NCBI RefSeq assembly: GCF_026000435.1
Contig: NZ_AP026764.1
Span: 620,001 to 684,000 of the forward strand
Length of the DNA stretch: 64,000 bases
Source of the DNA: Vibrio sp. STUT-A11
GTDB lineage: Bacteria; Pseudomonadota; Gammaproteobacteria; Enterobacterales; Vibrionaceae
Reading direction: 5' to 3'
Shown here: in pieces, positions 25,736-35,869 of the stretch
Layout: the number at the start of each line of letters is the position of its first letter
Position numbering within the stretch: the first letter of the stretch is position 1
Position numbers and translations under genes: made by a program
Notes under the pieces: model-generated
What the model was told of the DNA's origin: nothing
What the model saw: only the letters and a program-made list of their open reading frames with translations
Databases searched by the model: none

Positions 25736-26368
25736 ACGACAATCAACGCACCAATGGATGGCACCGTGGTTTACACTTCGGTTGAAGAAGGACAAACCGT
25801 CAACGCCAATCAGACCACGCCAACCATTATCGAATTGGCCAAGCTGGATACGATGACGGTAAAAGCTGAAATTTCTGAAGCGGATGTTATTTTCGTTCAT
25901 CCCGGTCAAACTGCCGTGTTCACCATTCTTGGTCAGCCTAATCAGCAATATGAAGGGACACTACGTGCCATCGAGCCCGGTCCAACGATCATGGATGGCG
26001 ATGACAGTGATTTAACCATCTCTGATAGTGACGCCATCTACTACAATGCCGTTTTTGATGTTGATAACCCAGAGGGCATTTTACGTATTGGCATGACAGC
26101 TCAAGTCTCGATTGTTCTGGAAGAATCTCAAGATACACTCATTATCCCGGCTCAAGTACTGCAGAAAGCGGGTGGTAAAAATGCTTATACGGTCCCGGTT
26201 CTTGAAAACGGTCAAGTGGTGCACAAGCCGGTTAAAGTCGGTATCAATAATAAAGTGAATGTTGAAATTCTTTCTGGCTTGCAGCAAGGCGATCAAGTGG
26301 TATTGGGCACAGCAATGGCCGATGGTTCGTCAAGTAGCAGACGCTCTCGACCTCCAATGAGGTTCTAA
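25736..26368 (+). pseudogene. macA: MacA-like efflux adaptor, C-terminal part after the in-frame TAG
   Basis: In frame with the preceding fragment, beginning TTINAPMDGTVVYTS. It carries the second lipoyl half, beta-barrel (MTVKAEISEADVIFVHPGQ) and membrane-proximal domains, ending [14 protein letters not shown]. There is no further disruption over 210 codons, which argues for a very recent mutation, a sequencing error or suppression. The first internal ATG is 25754, without a ribosome site. The gene ends one base before macB. Confidence 0.88.
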
Positions 26369-26369
26369 T

Positions 26370-28319
26370 ATGAGTCAAGTTCTATTAAAAGTAGAGGACT
26401 TAACCCGAAGCTTTGTATCCGGGGATGAATCACTTACTGTACTTAATCACATTAATTTAGAGATTAAACGCGGTGAGATGGTGGCTATCGTTGGCGCCTC
26501 TGGCTCGGGAAAGTCCACGCTGATGAACGTATTGGGCTGTTTGGATCAACCGACGAGTGGCCGCTATTTCATTAATGGTCAAGACGTTTCTACGTTGGAG
26601 TCTGATGAGCTGGCTGAGCTAAGGCGAGAATACTTTGGCTTTATTTTTCAACGATACCATTTGCTTAGCGATTTAACGGCAGTGGGTAACGTTGAGGTTC
26701 CCGCGGTGTACGCTGGTATCTCTCACCGTCAACGGGAAGAGCGCGCCAAAGCATTACTAACACGGCTAGGTCTTGGAGAGCGTCTTACTCACAAACCAAG
26801 CCAATTAAGCGGCGGTCAACAGCAGCGTGTGAGTGTTGCGCGTGCGCTAATGAATGGCGGTGAGGTCATTCTGGCGGATGAACCGACGGGAGCGCTGGAC
26901 AGCCACAGTGGCGAAGAGATGATGGCATTGCTCAAAGAGCTACATCAGCTTGGTCACACTATTATTCTCGTCACCCATGACATGAATGTGGCGAATTTCG
27001 CTGATCGAATTATCGAAATCAAAGATGGTGAGATCATCTCTGATAAGCAAAACGTCAGTGAAAGCAAAAATGCACAGCCACAGGTCAATAAACAACCGCA
27101 GCAGGATGCCAGTAAATGGTGGAAGTGGGACAGCTTCGTTGATGCATTGAAAATGGCGCTGCTTGCAATGTCCAGCCATCGAATGCGCACGTTTTTGACT
27201 ATGTTAGGGATCATCATTGGTATTGCATCCGTTGTATCGGTGGTCGCTCTTGGTAATGGCTCGCAGCAACAGATTTTGTCGAACATTGCTTCTATGGGCA
27301 CCAACACCATTGATATCAGGCCCGGAACCGGCTTTGGTGACAGACGATCAGGAAGAGTGAGAACGTTGACTGCGGATGATGCGGAGTCGCTCAAGAGCCT
27401 GCCATTTGTGGATAGTGTCACGCCTTCAATATCGAACAGTTTGACCGTTCGTTACGCTAACCAAGACGCGTCGGCAACCATTGAAGGAGTAGGCGAAGAC
27501 TATTTCCGTGTTCGAGGCTATGAGATTGCTCAGGGTCAGTTCTGGGATGAAGACAGTGTTCGCTCTCTGGCGCAAGAAGCGGTGATAGATAACAACACCA
27601 GAAAAGAGATGTTCGCTGATCGAAGCCCGATTGGTGAAGTAATTTTCTTGGGGTCATTACCGGTACGAATTGTTGGCGTCACGCAAAAGAAAGACGACGC
27701 CTTTGGTAACAGTGAAGCGCTGAAAATCTGGGTTCCTTACACCACGATGTCTGGTCGTATGATGGGACAACGCTACCTTAATGGCATTACCGTCAGAATT
27801 GATGAAAATGCCTCCAGCAGCGCCGCCGAGCAAAGTATCATCAGCTTGCTGAAAATGCGCCATGGCACGGAAGATTTCTTTACCATCAACACAGACACAA
27901 TTCGTCAAAATATCGAGAAGACGACAGCAACAATGACATTACTCATCTCTGCGATTGCAGTGATCTCGCTTATCGTTGGCGGTATCGGAGTGATGAATAT
28001 CATGTTGGTATCAGTCACCGAACGGACCAAAGAGATTGGTGTACGAATGGCGGTCGGGGCAAGGCAGGCAGATATTCTCAGGCAATTCTTGATTGAAGCC
28101 GTACTGGTGTGTTTGTGCGGTGGTGTTACGGGAATTGGTTTGGCGTTTTTGATTGGCTTTGCGTTTAGCTCATCAGGCAGCAGTTTCCAAATGATCTATT
28201 CGATGAACTCTATCATTTCGGCATTTATCTGTTCGACTCTGATTGGTATTGCGTTTGGTTTCTTACCTGCGCGCAACGCGGCAAAACTCGATCCAATTGA
28301 AGCACTAGCGAGAGACTAA
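26370..28319 (+). CDS. macB: MacB-type ABC transporter
   Basis: 649 residues. Cytosolic ATPase at 1-230 with Walker [10 protein letters not shown], signature [15 protein letters not shown] and Walker [13 protein letters not shown]; then the first membrane helix at about 275, a large periplasmic domain, and three C-terminal helices with the [15 protein letters not shown] motif. MacB powers export of macrolides, peptides or siderophore-like compounds together with MacA and a TolC protein. It starts one base after macA and ends one base before the outer-membrane gene, so all three form one operon. Confidence 0.94.
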   Translation: MSQVLLKVEDLTRSFVSGDESLTVLNHINLEIKRGEMVAIVGASGSGKSTLMNVLGCLDQPTSGRYFINGQDVSTLESDELAELRREYFGFIFQRYHLLSDLTAVGNVEVPAVYAGISHRQREERAKALLTRLGLGERLTHKPSQLSGGQQQRVSVARALMNGGEVILADEPTGALDSHSGEEMMALLKELHQLGHTIILVTHDMNVANFADRIIEIKDGEIISDKQNVSESKNAQPQVNKQPQQDASKWWKWDSFVDALKMALLAMSSHRMRTFLTMLGIIIGIASVVSVVALGNGSQQQILSNIASMGTNTIDIRPGTGFGDRRSGRVRTLTADDAESLKSLPFVDSVTPSISNSLTVRYANQDASATIEGVGEDYFRVRGYEIAQGQFWDEDSVRSLAQEAVIDNNTRKEMFADRSPIGEVIFLGSLPVRIVGVTQKKDDAFGNSEALKIWVPYTTMSGRMMGQRYLNGITVRIDENASSSAAEQSIISLLKMRHGTEDFFTINTDTIRQNIEKTTATMTLLISAIAVISLIVGGIGVMNIMLVSVTERTKEIGVRMAVGARQADILRQFLIEAVLVCLCGGVTGIGLAFLIGFAFSSSGSSFQMIYSMNSIISAFICSTLIGIAFGFLPARNAAKLDPIEALARD

Positions 28320-28320
28320 C

Positions 28321-29715
28321 ATGACGAACACAACGAAATTCAAAACTCGCTTTCTTGCCGTCGCATTAGGCACCGCCTTGTTAGCTGGCTGTGGCTCGAT
28401 GATGCGTGCTGATTATCAGGCACCTGAAGTTCAGGTGCCAACCAACTGGCAGCAGGTGTATGTCGCTGGTGATGTCAGTATCGACCCGTGGTGGCTGGCG
28501 TTTAATGACCCAAGCCTGAACCAGTACATCAATAAAGTTCTTGAGGAAAATAACGATCTGGAAGTCGCGACACTAACATTGAAAAAGGCTCGTTTACAGT
28601 TAGGGTTAGCGAAAGATGACCTGTTCCCGAAGTTCAGCTCATCGACCTCTGCTCAGGTTGAAAAGTGGCTAGGCAGTGGTGAATCAGGTGACAGTTACAG
28701 CACCAATTTATCCGTCGGTTATGAGTTGGATTTGTGGGGTAAGGTCTCTGCGGATATCGATGCAGCAAAATGGGCGGCAATGGCGAGCAGAGAAGACCGC
28801 GAAGCTACAGCTCAAAGTTTGGTGGCGACAACCGCTTCACTTTATTGGCAAATTGGTTATCTCAAGCAGCGATTGCAACTTGGTCAAAACAACATTGATG
28901 ATGCCCAGCAAACCCTGAATCTGATTCAACGGCAGTATGAGCTGGGTGCGGTTGATCAGCTTGATGTGTTGGAAGCGACGAGTTCACTGGCAAGCCTGCA
29001 AGCGCAGCAGAGTGAGTTCGAACAGAGTTTATTAGAAGCCAATAACGCCTTTGCCATCTTGTTCAATCAACCTCCTCAGAATATGAGTGACACTATTCGC
29101 ATGTTACCTGAGGAAAGCGTTCCGTCGCTCAATGTAGGTGTTCCTGCCGATTTGTTGATTCGTCGACCTGATGTCAAAGCCGCGATTTATGACGTGAAAT
29201 CCGCACTGGCAAACAAAGACGCGGCTGATCTGGATTACCTACCTGAGCTGACGTTAACCGGAGCTTTAGGTGGTTCTTCTGAGGCATTAAAAGACTTGCT
29301 TTCCAACCCTGTTGGTACGTTAGGCGCAGATATCACGCTGCCATTTCTGCAATGGAACGAAATGAAGAACAACAAAGCGATTGCGGATGTTGAGTATAAA
29401 ACGGCGATCGTCAATTATCGCCAAGTGTTGTACACCGCATTCCAGGATGTTGAAAATTCACTGTCGGCACGCGAAAAGTTAATGTATCAGTCTGCACGAT
29501 TGCAAGAGCAATATGATGCGGCCAGTGCTGCTGAGAAGATTTATGCCGCGCGATATCAGTACGGCTCTACTTCGATCATGGACTATTTAGATGCTCAGGA
29601 AAACACCAGAAACGCAGAAGCGTCTTTGCTTGAGAATCGATACAATCAATTCATTACTCAGGTAACACTATATCAATCGTTAGGCGGTACGGACTTCGCG
29701 CCTGCTGAAATGTAA
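28321..29715 (+). CDS. Outer membrane efflux lipoprotein (TolC/NodT family)
   Basis: 464 residues. Lipobox LLAGC at about 20-25, followed by the NodT pattern: DPWWLAFNDPSLNQYI, two repeats of long amphipathic helices and LLIRRPDVKAAIYD. It forms the outer-membrane duct for the MacAB pump. Stop of macB and start here are separated by a single base. Terminator follows. Confidence 0.92.
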   Translation: MTNTTKFKTRFLAVALGTALLAGCGSMMRADYQAPEVQVPTNWQQVYVAGDVSIDPWWLAFNDPSLNQYINKVLEENNDLEVATLTLKKARLQLGLAKDDLFPKFSSSTSAQVEKWLGSGESGDSYSTNLSVGYELDLWGKVSADIDAAKWAAMASREDREATAQSLVATTASLYWQIGYLKQRLQLGQNNIDDAQQTLNLIQRQYELGAVDQLDVLEATSSLASLQAQQSEFEQSLLEANNAFAILFNQPPQNMSDTIRMLPEESVPSLNVGVPADLLIRRPDVKAAIYDVKSALANKDAADLDYLPELTLTGALGGSSEALKDLLSNPVGTLGADITLPFLQWNEMKNNKAIADVEYKTAIVNYRQVLYTAFQDVENSLSAREKLMYQSARLQEQYDAASAAEKIYAARYQYGSTSIMDYLDAQENTRNAEASLLENRYNQFITQVTLYQSLGGTDFAPAEM

Positions 29716-29758
29716 CAGCGTAGCCTTTAATATCTGATTCATTGAGTAAAAATGAAAC

Positions 29759-29790
29759 GCCCCCACTGTTTGGATAGGGGGCATTTTTTA
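29759..29790 (+). terminator. Terminator of the macAB-tolC-like operon
   Basis: GCCCCC with GGGGGC around a 12-base loop, then ATTTTTT. Confidence 0.85.
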
Positions 29791-29798
29791 AAAATTAT

Positions 29799-30620
29799 CT
29801 ACGGACGTCCATTTTCTTCAAGGCGACGTTCGATATCTGTAAGTACTTCTGGCAGTTCAGCAATCGTGTCAATCAAGTAATGCGGTGAACTCTTAATAAA
29901 TTTCGCGCGTGCTTTCTCACGGGCAGCATCTAACGTTGCTTCGTCTGCGGTTTGATACTCTTCAAATGTAAGACCTGCTTCGTTTCCCGAAAGTAGCAGA
30001 CCCACCGTCCACATACCTGCGTTATGACCCTCAAAGATACCCGGTGCAGAGTCGTCCACTTTGATACACGCATTTACGTCTGTCACGCCAAGCTCTATAA
30101 CGTTTTTCAACGCCATAAATGGCGCAGGGCGTCCTCCCTGTGGCAGGTCATCGGTTGCGACTACGTAGTCAGGCTGGTAACCGTAATCTGCCGCAACAGG
30201 GATCAGTACGTCCATCACTTCACGCGGATAACCCGAGCAAGACCCGATCTTAATGCCCTTGGCTTTTAGGTTTTTGACTACTTCAATTGCGTTGAGGATA
30301 GGCGCAGCGTGATCCGCGACTTTTGCTTTTTGCAGCGGCATAAATGCTGCGTAAATCGCGTCGATGTCTTCGCTGGTCATTGAGCGACCGAACTGCTTGT
30401 TCCAGCGTTTATCAACCGTAGGAATACGGCCAACTGCCTGGATGTGGTCCCATTTGCCCAGCCCCATTGGTTCGCGTGCTTCTTCAAGGCGGATATCAAA
30501 ATCAAACCCTTGCTTAAACGCTTCGACGAAGATGCTGGTAGGTGCAAATGAACCGAAGTCGACGATAGTGCCAGCCCAGTCGAAGATAACTGCTTGAATT
30601 GGTGAGTTGTTCATGTTCAA
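29799..30620 (-). CDS. phnX: Phosphonoacetaldehyde hydrolase PhnX
   Basis: 273 residues. HAD nucleophile Asp14 in [13 protein letters not shown]; the cap-domain lysine that forms the Schiff base is in MGLGKWDHI (about Lys56); [11 protein letters not shown] and KVDDSAPGI complete the site. It cleaves the C-P bond of phosphonoacetaldehyde to acetaldehyde and phosphate, the last step of AEP degradation. It lies last in the phnW-pbfA-phnX set, 56 bases after pbfA. Confidence 0.95.
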   Translation of the reverse strand: MNMNNSPIQAVIFDWAGTIVDFGSFAPTSIFVEAFKQGFDFDIRLEEAREPMGLGKWDHIQAVGRIPTVDKRWNKQFGRSMTSEDIDAIYAAFMPLQKAKVADHAAPILNAIEVVKNLKAKGIKIGSCSGYPREVMDVLIPVAADYGYQPDYVVATDDLPQGGRPAPFMALKNVIELGVTDVNACIKVDDSAPGIFEGHNAGMWTVGLLLSGNEAGLTFEEYQTADEATLDAAREKARAKFIKSSPHYLIDTIAELPEVLTDIERRLEENGRP

Positions 30621-30676
30621 TCCTTTTTCTTACTTGCCAAAGCGCTCTTGGTGCTCTGGGTAAATTGGTTTTTCTA

Positions 30677-32056
30677 TTACGAGTAGTGAAAGTCTTTACA
30701 TACTTTGGCGATGGCTTCTTCAAAGATTGCCAAAGCCTGTGTTAACTGTTCGCGAGTGATGACCAGTGGTGGGCTGAGCTGAATCACATTGCCTTGTGAT
30801 ATCTTGAAGCTCACTCCGTTATTCAGACATTGGTACAACACGGCTTCTGCTTCATCAAATGCGCGCTGTTTGGTTTTGTGGTCCGTAACCAGTTCCACCC
30901 CCCACAGCATGCCGATGCCGCGAATGTCACCAATCAGTGGGTACTTAGCTTTCATCTCGAATAACTTTTCGCGCATGAATTGGCCGTCGGCTTTCGCTTT
31001 ATCAAGCAGGCTTTCTTGTTCAATGACTTCCATGGTCGCCAGTGCTGCGGCACAACCGATAGGGCTTTTCTCATGGGTGTAGTGCCCCATCGAAACTTGC
31101 TCGGCAGTGTTGTATTTATCTTTGGTGACCATGGCCGCGATGGGCACTAAACCTCCGCCTAAACCTTTACCGATACACAGAATATCTGGCTCGATATCGT
31201 AAGCTTGGTAAGTGAACCATTCGCCACTGCGACCCATGCCGTTGGGAATGTCGTCAATGATCAGCATGACATTGTGTTTGTCACAAATTTCCCGAATGCG
31301 TTTCCAGTAGGCTTTACTTGGTACTTGAACATCGGTATTTCGCACTGCTTCCGCAATGAATGCACCAACGCCGCCTTCTTTCTCGATCACATACTCAAGG
31401 TAGTCGGCGTAATGCACATCACCGCCATCTGGTGAGGGAAGGGCTCCCCGGTAACAAACCGCTGGTGGAATACGTTCCACGCCAGCCATCAATGGCCCCA
31501 TACCGTGACGAAAACAGGCTTCACCACCTACTGAAATTGCATCTAAGGACGCACCATGGAAAGAATCCCACAGTGACACCACTTTGTAGTTACCCGTTAT
31601 ATGACGAGCCAGTTTCAGTGCCATGCCTACTGCCGATGTCCCGCCCGGTGCGAACAGAACTCGGTTTAACTCTCCACCACAGATTTGCGTCAGCTTTTCT
31701 GCGCACTCAATGGCGGTCTGGTTGGTAAAACGGCGAGGTGAAAATGGCAACTTAGCGATTTGCTCCTGCACCCGCTTAATGACGTGCGGATGTCCATAAC
31801 CAAGCTGGTGGACATTGTTACCATGAAAATCCATATACTTTTTGCCGTTCGTATCCTGGATGTAGATGCCTTCTGCAGCCTCTAATGCATCGAGACACGG
31901 CGTCGACATAGCTTGATGCAGAAAGACATCGGAATCACGCTTCAGTAATGCTTGCGTGCGTTCGTCATCCATCGACGCATTCCACGCTTGACGAGCGGGC
32001 GTTGTATTGACGTCGCCTTCGCTACGGAAATGCGTTGGTTTTACATTCTGATTCAT
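30677..32056 (-). CDS. pbfA: (R)-1-hydroxy-2-aminoethylphosphonate ammonia-lyase PbfA
   Basis: 459 residues of the class III (omega) aminotransferase fold. The PLP pocket is seen in FAPGGTSAVGMALKLAR and LIIDDIPNGMGRSGEW, and the PLP lysine in CIGKGLGGG. Annotation pipelines often call it an aspartate aminotransferase-family protein. Its position between phnW and phnX is the described context of PbfA, first characterised in Vibrio splendidus, which eliminates ammonia from (R)-1-hydroxy-AEP to give phosphonoacetaldehyde and so funnels hydroxylated AEP into the PhnX step. The function is inferred from family plus context. Confidence 0.88.
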   Translation of the reverse strand: MNQNVKPTHFRSEGDVNTTPARQAWNASMDDERTQALLKRDSDVFLHQAMSTPCLDALEAAEGIYIQDTNGKKYMDFHGNNVHQLGYGHPHVIKRVQEQIAKLPFSPRRFTNQTAIECAEKLTQICGGELNRVLFAPGGTSAVGMALKLARHITGNYKVVSLWDSFHGASLDAISVGGEACFRHGMGPLMAGVERIPPAVCYRGALPSPDGGDVHYADYLEYVIEKEGGVGAFIAEAVRNTDVQVPSKAYWKRIREICDKHNVMLIIDDIPNGMGRSGEWFTYQAYDIEPDILCIGKGLGGGLVPIAAMVTKDKYNTAEQVSMGHYTHEKSPIGCAAALATMEVIEQESLLDKAKADGQFMREKLFEMKAKYPLIGDIRGIGMLWGVELVTDHKTKQRAFDEAEAVLYQCLNNGVSFKISQGNVIQLSPPLVITREQLTQALAIFEEAIAKVCKDFHYS

Positions 32057-32067
32057 TGTGATTTATC

Positions 32068-33192
32068 TCAGTTCGTCAACTCTTGCTCTGGTTGGTTTTG
32101 CCAGTACATCGCGTTTTTCACCGCCCCGATCAGACGCTCTATGTCAGCTGGATATACTTCACCGATGTTGCCAATGCGGAAACAATCTGCGTTTGATACT
32201 TTGCCCGGATAAATTACGAAGCCTTGTTCTTTCAAACGCGTGTAGAACGTTTTGAACTGGTAATCGCTGTGCGCTGGTGAGTAGAACGAAGTGATGACAG
32301 GTGAATGTAGTTCGTCATCGAGTAGTGGTTCGAAGCCAAGTGAACGCATACCTGCTACCAGCGTTTTCTGGTTGGTTTGGTAACGCTGATGGCGTGCTTC
32401 TACTCCGCCTTCCTGTTCTAGTTCTAGCAATGCTTGATAGAAAGCTCGTACAGTGTGAGTCGGAGACGTAAAACGCCATTTACCGTGGTTGACTTCCATG
32501 CAGTGCCATTGGTCATAAAGGTCGAGGCTGAGTGAACGTGCCTGGCCTTGGCATTTTTCAAGCTCGCTCTGCTTTGCAATCACAAAACCGAAGCCCGGAA
32601 CACCTTGAATACACTTGTTCGCTGAGCTGATCATAAAGTCGATACCAAGATCGGCGATATCCATTGGAATGCCACCAAAGCTCGACATCGCATCGAGAAT
32701 GACGACTTTACCGTATGCTTTCGCGACCGATGAAAAATCGGCAATCGGGTTGAGCATGCCAGTGGTTGTCTCGCAGTGAACAATCGCCACGTGCGTGATA
32801 GTCGGATCCGATGCCAATGCAGTTTCCACCTCGTTCAAGTGTGGCTGTGATGTTTCGCCAGGGGAAACCACATGGCATGGAATATTCAGATATTCGGCGA
32901 TTTGAGCGATACGCGCACCGTATGCGCCGTTATCTACAACCAACAACTTTCCATCTTTGCCAATTGCGCTACCGATGGTTGCCTCTACTGAAGCTGTTCC
33001 GCTCCCTTGCATTAATACGCTGGTGTAGCCGTCTTTTTTTGTTGCCAGCTTAACCAGCTTAGTGCGGATCACCTCTACGATATCTTTATTGTAGTCATCG
33101 TCCCATGTGCACCAGTCTTTCAACATTGCTTCACGCACGCCTTCAGAGGTGGATAACGGGCCAGGGGTCAGTAGCAGGTATTCGTTTTTCAT
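32068..33192 (-). CDS. phnW: 2-aminoethylphosphonate:pyruvate transaminase PhnW
   Basis: 374 residues, class V aminotransferase. [18 protein letters not shown] opens the protein, [16 protein letters not shown] binds the PLP phosphate, and the PLP lysine is in [16 protein letters not shown]. It converts AEP plus pyruvate to phosphonoacetaldehyde plus alanine. First gene of the leftward AEP operon, 11 bases before pbfA; a PhnR-type palindrome lies 27 bases upstream of its start. Confidence 0.95.
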   Translation of the reverse strand: MKNEYLLLTPGPLSTSEGVREAMLKDWCTWDDDYNKDIVEVIRTKLVKLATKKDGYTSVLMQGSGTASVEATIGSAIGKDGKLLVVDNGAYGARIAQIAEYLNIPCHVVSPGETSQPHLNEVETALASDPTITHVAIVHCETTTGMLNPIADFSSVAKAYGKVVILDAMSSFGGIPMDIADLGIDFMISSANKCIQGVPGFGFVIAKQSELEKCQGQARSLSLDLYDQWHCMEVNHGKWRFTSPTHTVRAFYQALLELEQEGGVEARHQRYQTNQKTLVAGMRSLGFEPLLDDELHSPVITSFYSPAHSDYQFKTFYTRLKEQGFVIYPGKVSNADCFRIGNIGEVYPADIERLIGAVKNAMYWQNQPEQELTN

Positions 33193-33218
33193 TTCTCTTT
33201 CCGTCAGAATTAAATTGC

Positions 33219-33230
33219 TGGTCTACACCA
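33219..33230. promoter_or_regulatory. Candidate PhnR operator upstream of phnW
   Basis: TGGTCTACACCA: inverted TGGT/ACCA halves four bases apart, extended to 14 bp as CTGGTCTACACCAG. It resembles operators of HutC-type GntR regulators such as PhnF (TGGTATAGACCA, from memory). Confidence 0.7.
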
Positions 33231-33416
33231 GGGCATGAAGTTTACTTTAGCAGGTGAGAAAAAGGTACGTAAATAGTCGATTGATGAATTTCATAAAACT
33301 TTAATATGCCAAATTTAATGGTTAAAAGAAGGCTAATTTGAAGAAAGTTTTCGTAAAACTGCCATTTAACGATCATGAATTCGTCACATTGGGTCAGTAG
33401 GGTAATTATCGTCAAC

Positions 33417-33428
33417 TGGTACAGACCA
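33417..33428. promoter_or_regulatory. Candidate PhnR operator upstream of phnS
   Basis: TGGTACAGACCA, same half-sites and spacing as the phnW site, 33 bases before the start of the binding-protein gene. Confidence 0.7.
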
Positions 33429-33460
33429 AAATGAATACTTAGCCAAATTAACTGGAGAAA

Positions 33461-34471
33461 ATGATGAAAAACCGTTTGATGAAAGGATCGCTGGCTGCGC
33501 TTGTATCTCTGCTAGCTACGAATGCAATGGCTGCACAGGAAGTGACGGTTTACACCGCTTTCGAAACTGACATTCTTGCTAAATACAAGTCTGCGTTTGA
33601 GAAAGATAACCCAGATATCAAGATTAAGTGGGTTCGCGACTCAACAGGTATCATGACGGCGAAATTGCTGGCAGAAAAGAATAATCCTCAGGCAGAAGTC
33701 GTGTGGGGTCTTGCTGGATCGTCAATGGCACTACTGAAAGAAGAAGGCCTGTTAAAGGCTTACCAACCTGCAGGCTTGGCGGATCTTCATGCAAATCTAA
33801 ATGACCCACAATCAAATCAAGCGTGGTTCGGTAACGATGCGTTTTTTAACGCAGTTTGTTTCAACGAAGCGGTTGCCAAACAACTTAACCTACCTAAGCC
33901 AACGTCTTGGGAAGACCTCACTAAGCCAGTTTATAAAGGTCACATTGCCATGCCGAACCCTGCATCTTCTGGCACAGGCTACATGCAGGTTTCTGCTTGG
34001 CTACAAAACATGGGTGAAGATCAGGCATGGAACTACATGCGTGACCTAGACAAAAACATTGCTCACTACACACACTCTGGTTCTAAGCCATGTGTTCAGG
34101 CGGGTATGGGCGAAGTGGCTATCGGTATCTCTATGGCAAGCCGTGGTGCGAAGCTGAAAACTCAAGGCGCACCTTTGTCAGTGATCACTCCGAAAGGCAT
34201 CGGTTGGGAATCAGAAGCGGTTGGTTTGGTTAAAGAGTCAGATGCCGCGAAGCGCGTGGTTGACTGGTCCATTTCGAAAGCAGCCAATGAGCTCTACGTA
34301 GAAATGTACCCGGTTGTCGCTCACAAAGACGTGAAAGCGACGGTGTCTAATTTCCCGAATGTTCAGGAAAATATGGCGAAGATGGACTTTGCGCAAATGG
34401 GCAGTAAACGTGCAGAAATTCTAGCGACATGGTCTGAGAAGTTTGACGCGAAATCAGAGCCAAAATCGTAA
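33461..34471 (+). CDS. phnS: AEP ABC transporter, substrate-binding protein
   Basis: 336 residues. Signal peptide up to NAMA-AQEVTVYT, then the iron(III)-binding-protein-like fold with WGLAGSSMALLKEEGLL and MPNPASSGTGYMQVSAWL. It matches the putative 2-aminoethylphosphonate binding protein family. GGAG precedes ATGATG (either Met may start). It is the first gene of the uptake operon. A 270-base gap with its own operator separates it from the ATPase gene; no clear terminator is visible in that gap apart from a GGGGAGAGCGG-TTGCTCTCCCTTTTT stem right after the stop, which may reduce read-through. Confidence 0.9.
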   Translation: MMKNRLMKGSLAALVSLLATNAMAAQEVTVYTAFETDILAKYKSAFEKDNPDIKIKWVRDSTGIMTAKLLAEKNNPQAEVVWGLAGSSMALLKEEGLLKAYQPAGLADLHANLNDPQSNQAWFGNDAFFNAVCFNEAVAKQLNLPKPTSWEDLTKPVYKGHIAMPNPASSGTGYMQVSAWLQNMGEDQAWNYMRDLDKNIAHYTHSGSKPCVQAGMGEVAIGISMASRGAKLKTQGAPLSVITPKGIGWESEAVGLVKESDAAKRVVDWSISKAANELYVEMYPVVAHKDVKATVSNFPNVQENMAKMDFAQMGSKRAEILATWSEKFDAKSEPKS

Positions 34472-34497
34472 CATTCTGCGCATATAGGATTTTACTG

Positions 34498-34521
34498 GGG
34501 AGAGCGGTTGCTCTCCCTTTT
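34498..34521 (+). terminator. Stem-loop after phnS
   Basis: GGGAGAGCGGTTGCTCTCCC, a stem of GGGAGAG/CTCTCCC with a GCGGTTG-type loop, followed by TTTTTG. It probably sets a high level of binding protein relative to the downstream ATPase and permease. Confidence 0.8.
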
Positions 34522-34716
34522 TGCATCTTGTGCAAAGTAAAGGCACATTAATGGCCAGATACTAGCCCAGAAAACAGGGCGGATGTTTTTATAAATCCGA
34601 CATCCCGTATTTTAAGATGAGCCTCGATTTTGGCGTTTAAAGTCGAGAGTGTTCATCTATTTGTCATCTTCTGGCTATAAATTTGTCATTGGAACGTAAC
34701 ACTCCAAAACTAGAAT

Positions 34717-34728
34717 TGGTATATACCA
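34717..34728. promoter_or_regulatory. Candidate PhnR operator upstream of phnT
   Basis: TGGTATATACCA, a perfect 12-bp palindrome, 15 bases before the phnT start. Third site of the same type in this locus. Confidence 0.7.
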
Positions 34729-34743
34729 TCTGGAGAGTATGTT

Positions 34744-35862
34744 ATGTCAACTAACCAACCTTATCTGAATATTGAAAGTGTAGTGAAACAATTTGGACAA
34801 TTCACGGCATTAAAGCAAATTTCGCTGGCGATCAAAAAGGGCGAGTTCGTCTGTTTCTTAGGCCCATCAGGCTGCGGTAAAACAACCTTGTTACGTGCCA
34901 TCGCTGGTTTAGATTTACCAACGTCTGGTGCGATTTTTCAAAACGGTCAAGAGACGACATTTCTACCACCGGAAAAGCGTGACTTCGGTATCGTGTTCCA
35001 GTCTTACGCACTGTTCCCTAATCTGACTGTACAAGAAAACATAGCGATTGGTTTGAAGAACCAAGGCATGTCGACTAAAGACGCCCTGGAGAAAGTTGAT
35101 CAGTGGCTTGAAACGATAGGTTTACCAACGTCGGGCCAGAAGTTCCCTAACCAATTGTCGGGTGGTCAGCAGCAGCGTGTTGCGTTGGCGCGAGCGCTTG
35201 CTTTATCTCCTGGTCTGCTGCTGCTTGATGAGCCTTTATCTGCACTGGATGCGAAAGTGCGTATTCACTTACGTGATGAAATTTGTAAGCTGCAACGCAA
35301 ACTGGGCATTACCACCATTATGGTGACCCATGATCAGGATGAAGCGCTGTCGATGGCAGACCGAATTGTCGTAATGAATCATGGTGTGATTGAGCAGGTG
35401 GGCACGCCGCAAGAGATTTATCAAAAACCAGCGACGCGTTTTGTGGCTGAGTTTGTCGGCAGTATGAACTTTATTCAGACCTCAGCCGTGACTGAGTCTC
35501 AGGTACGTATTGCAGAAACTCTTTTGCCAACACCGAGATTAACTAACCGTGAGATTCAACGTGGTGATCGCTTTGACTTGGCCGTTCGTCCAGAGAACAT
35601 CAAGTTTGTGGAAAACTACCGCGACTCGCTTCCGGTTCGCATTACGGAAACCGAGTTTTTGGGGGCGTTTTTCCGAGTAGATTGCCAACTGCAAAACGAC
35701 GGCCTGGCGAAGCCAATCGTTGTTGATGTACCAGTGGAAACCGTGCAAAAGCTCAATATTCGTGTCGGTGATGTTCGCTATATCCAGTTCTTGGAAACCG
35801 GCTTACACGGCTATGCCTCTCCTTCTACGGGGAAAGCCTTCAAAAAAGCGTTGGCGGCGTAG
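34744..35862 (+). CDS. phnT: AEP ABC transporter, ATP-binding protein
   Basis: 372 residues. Walker A GPSGCGKTT at about 40-48, signature [15 protein letters not shown], Walker B LLLLDEPLSALD, switch His in VTHDQDEAL, and a C-terminal TOBE/regulatory domain from about 240 (FVGSMNFIQ, VRPENIKF). It energises uptake of AEP. GGAG precedes the start; the permease gene follows after seven bases. Confidence 0.93.
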   Translation: MSTNQPYLNIESVVKQFGQFTALKQISLAIKKGEFVCFLGPSGCGKTTLLRAIAGLDLPTSGAIFQNGQETTFLPPEKRDFGIVFQSYALFPNLTVQENIAIGLKNQGMSTKDALEKVDQWLETIGLPTSGQKFPNQLSGGQQQRVALARALALSPGLLLLDEPLSALDAKVRIHLRDEICKLQRKLGITTIMVTHDQDEALSMADRIVVMNHGVIEQVGTPQEIYQKPATRFVAEFVGSMNFIQTSAVTESQVRIAETLLPTPRLTNREIQRGDRFDLAVRPENIKFVENYRDSLPVRITETEFLGAFFRVDCQLQNDGLAKPIVVDVPVETVQKLNIRVGDVRYIQFLETGLHGYASPSTGKAFKKALAA

Positions 35863-35869
35863 GTACAGC

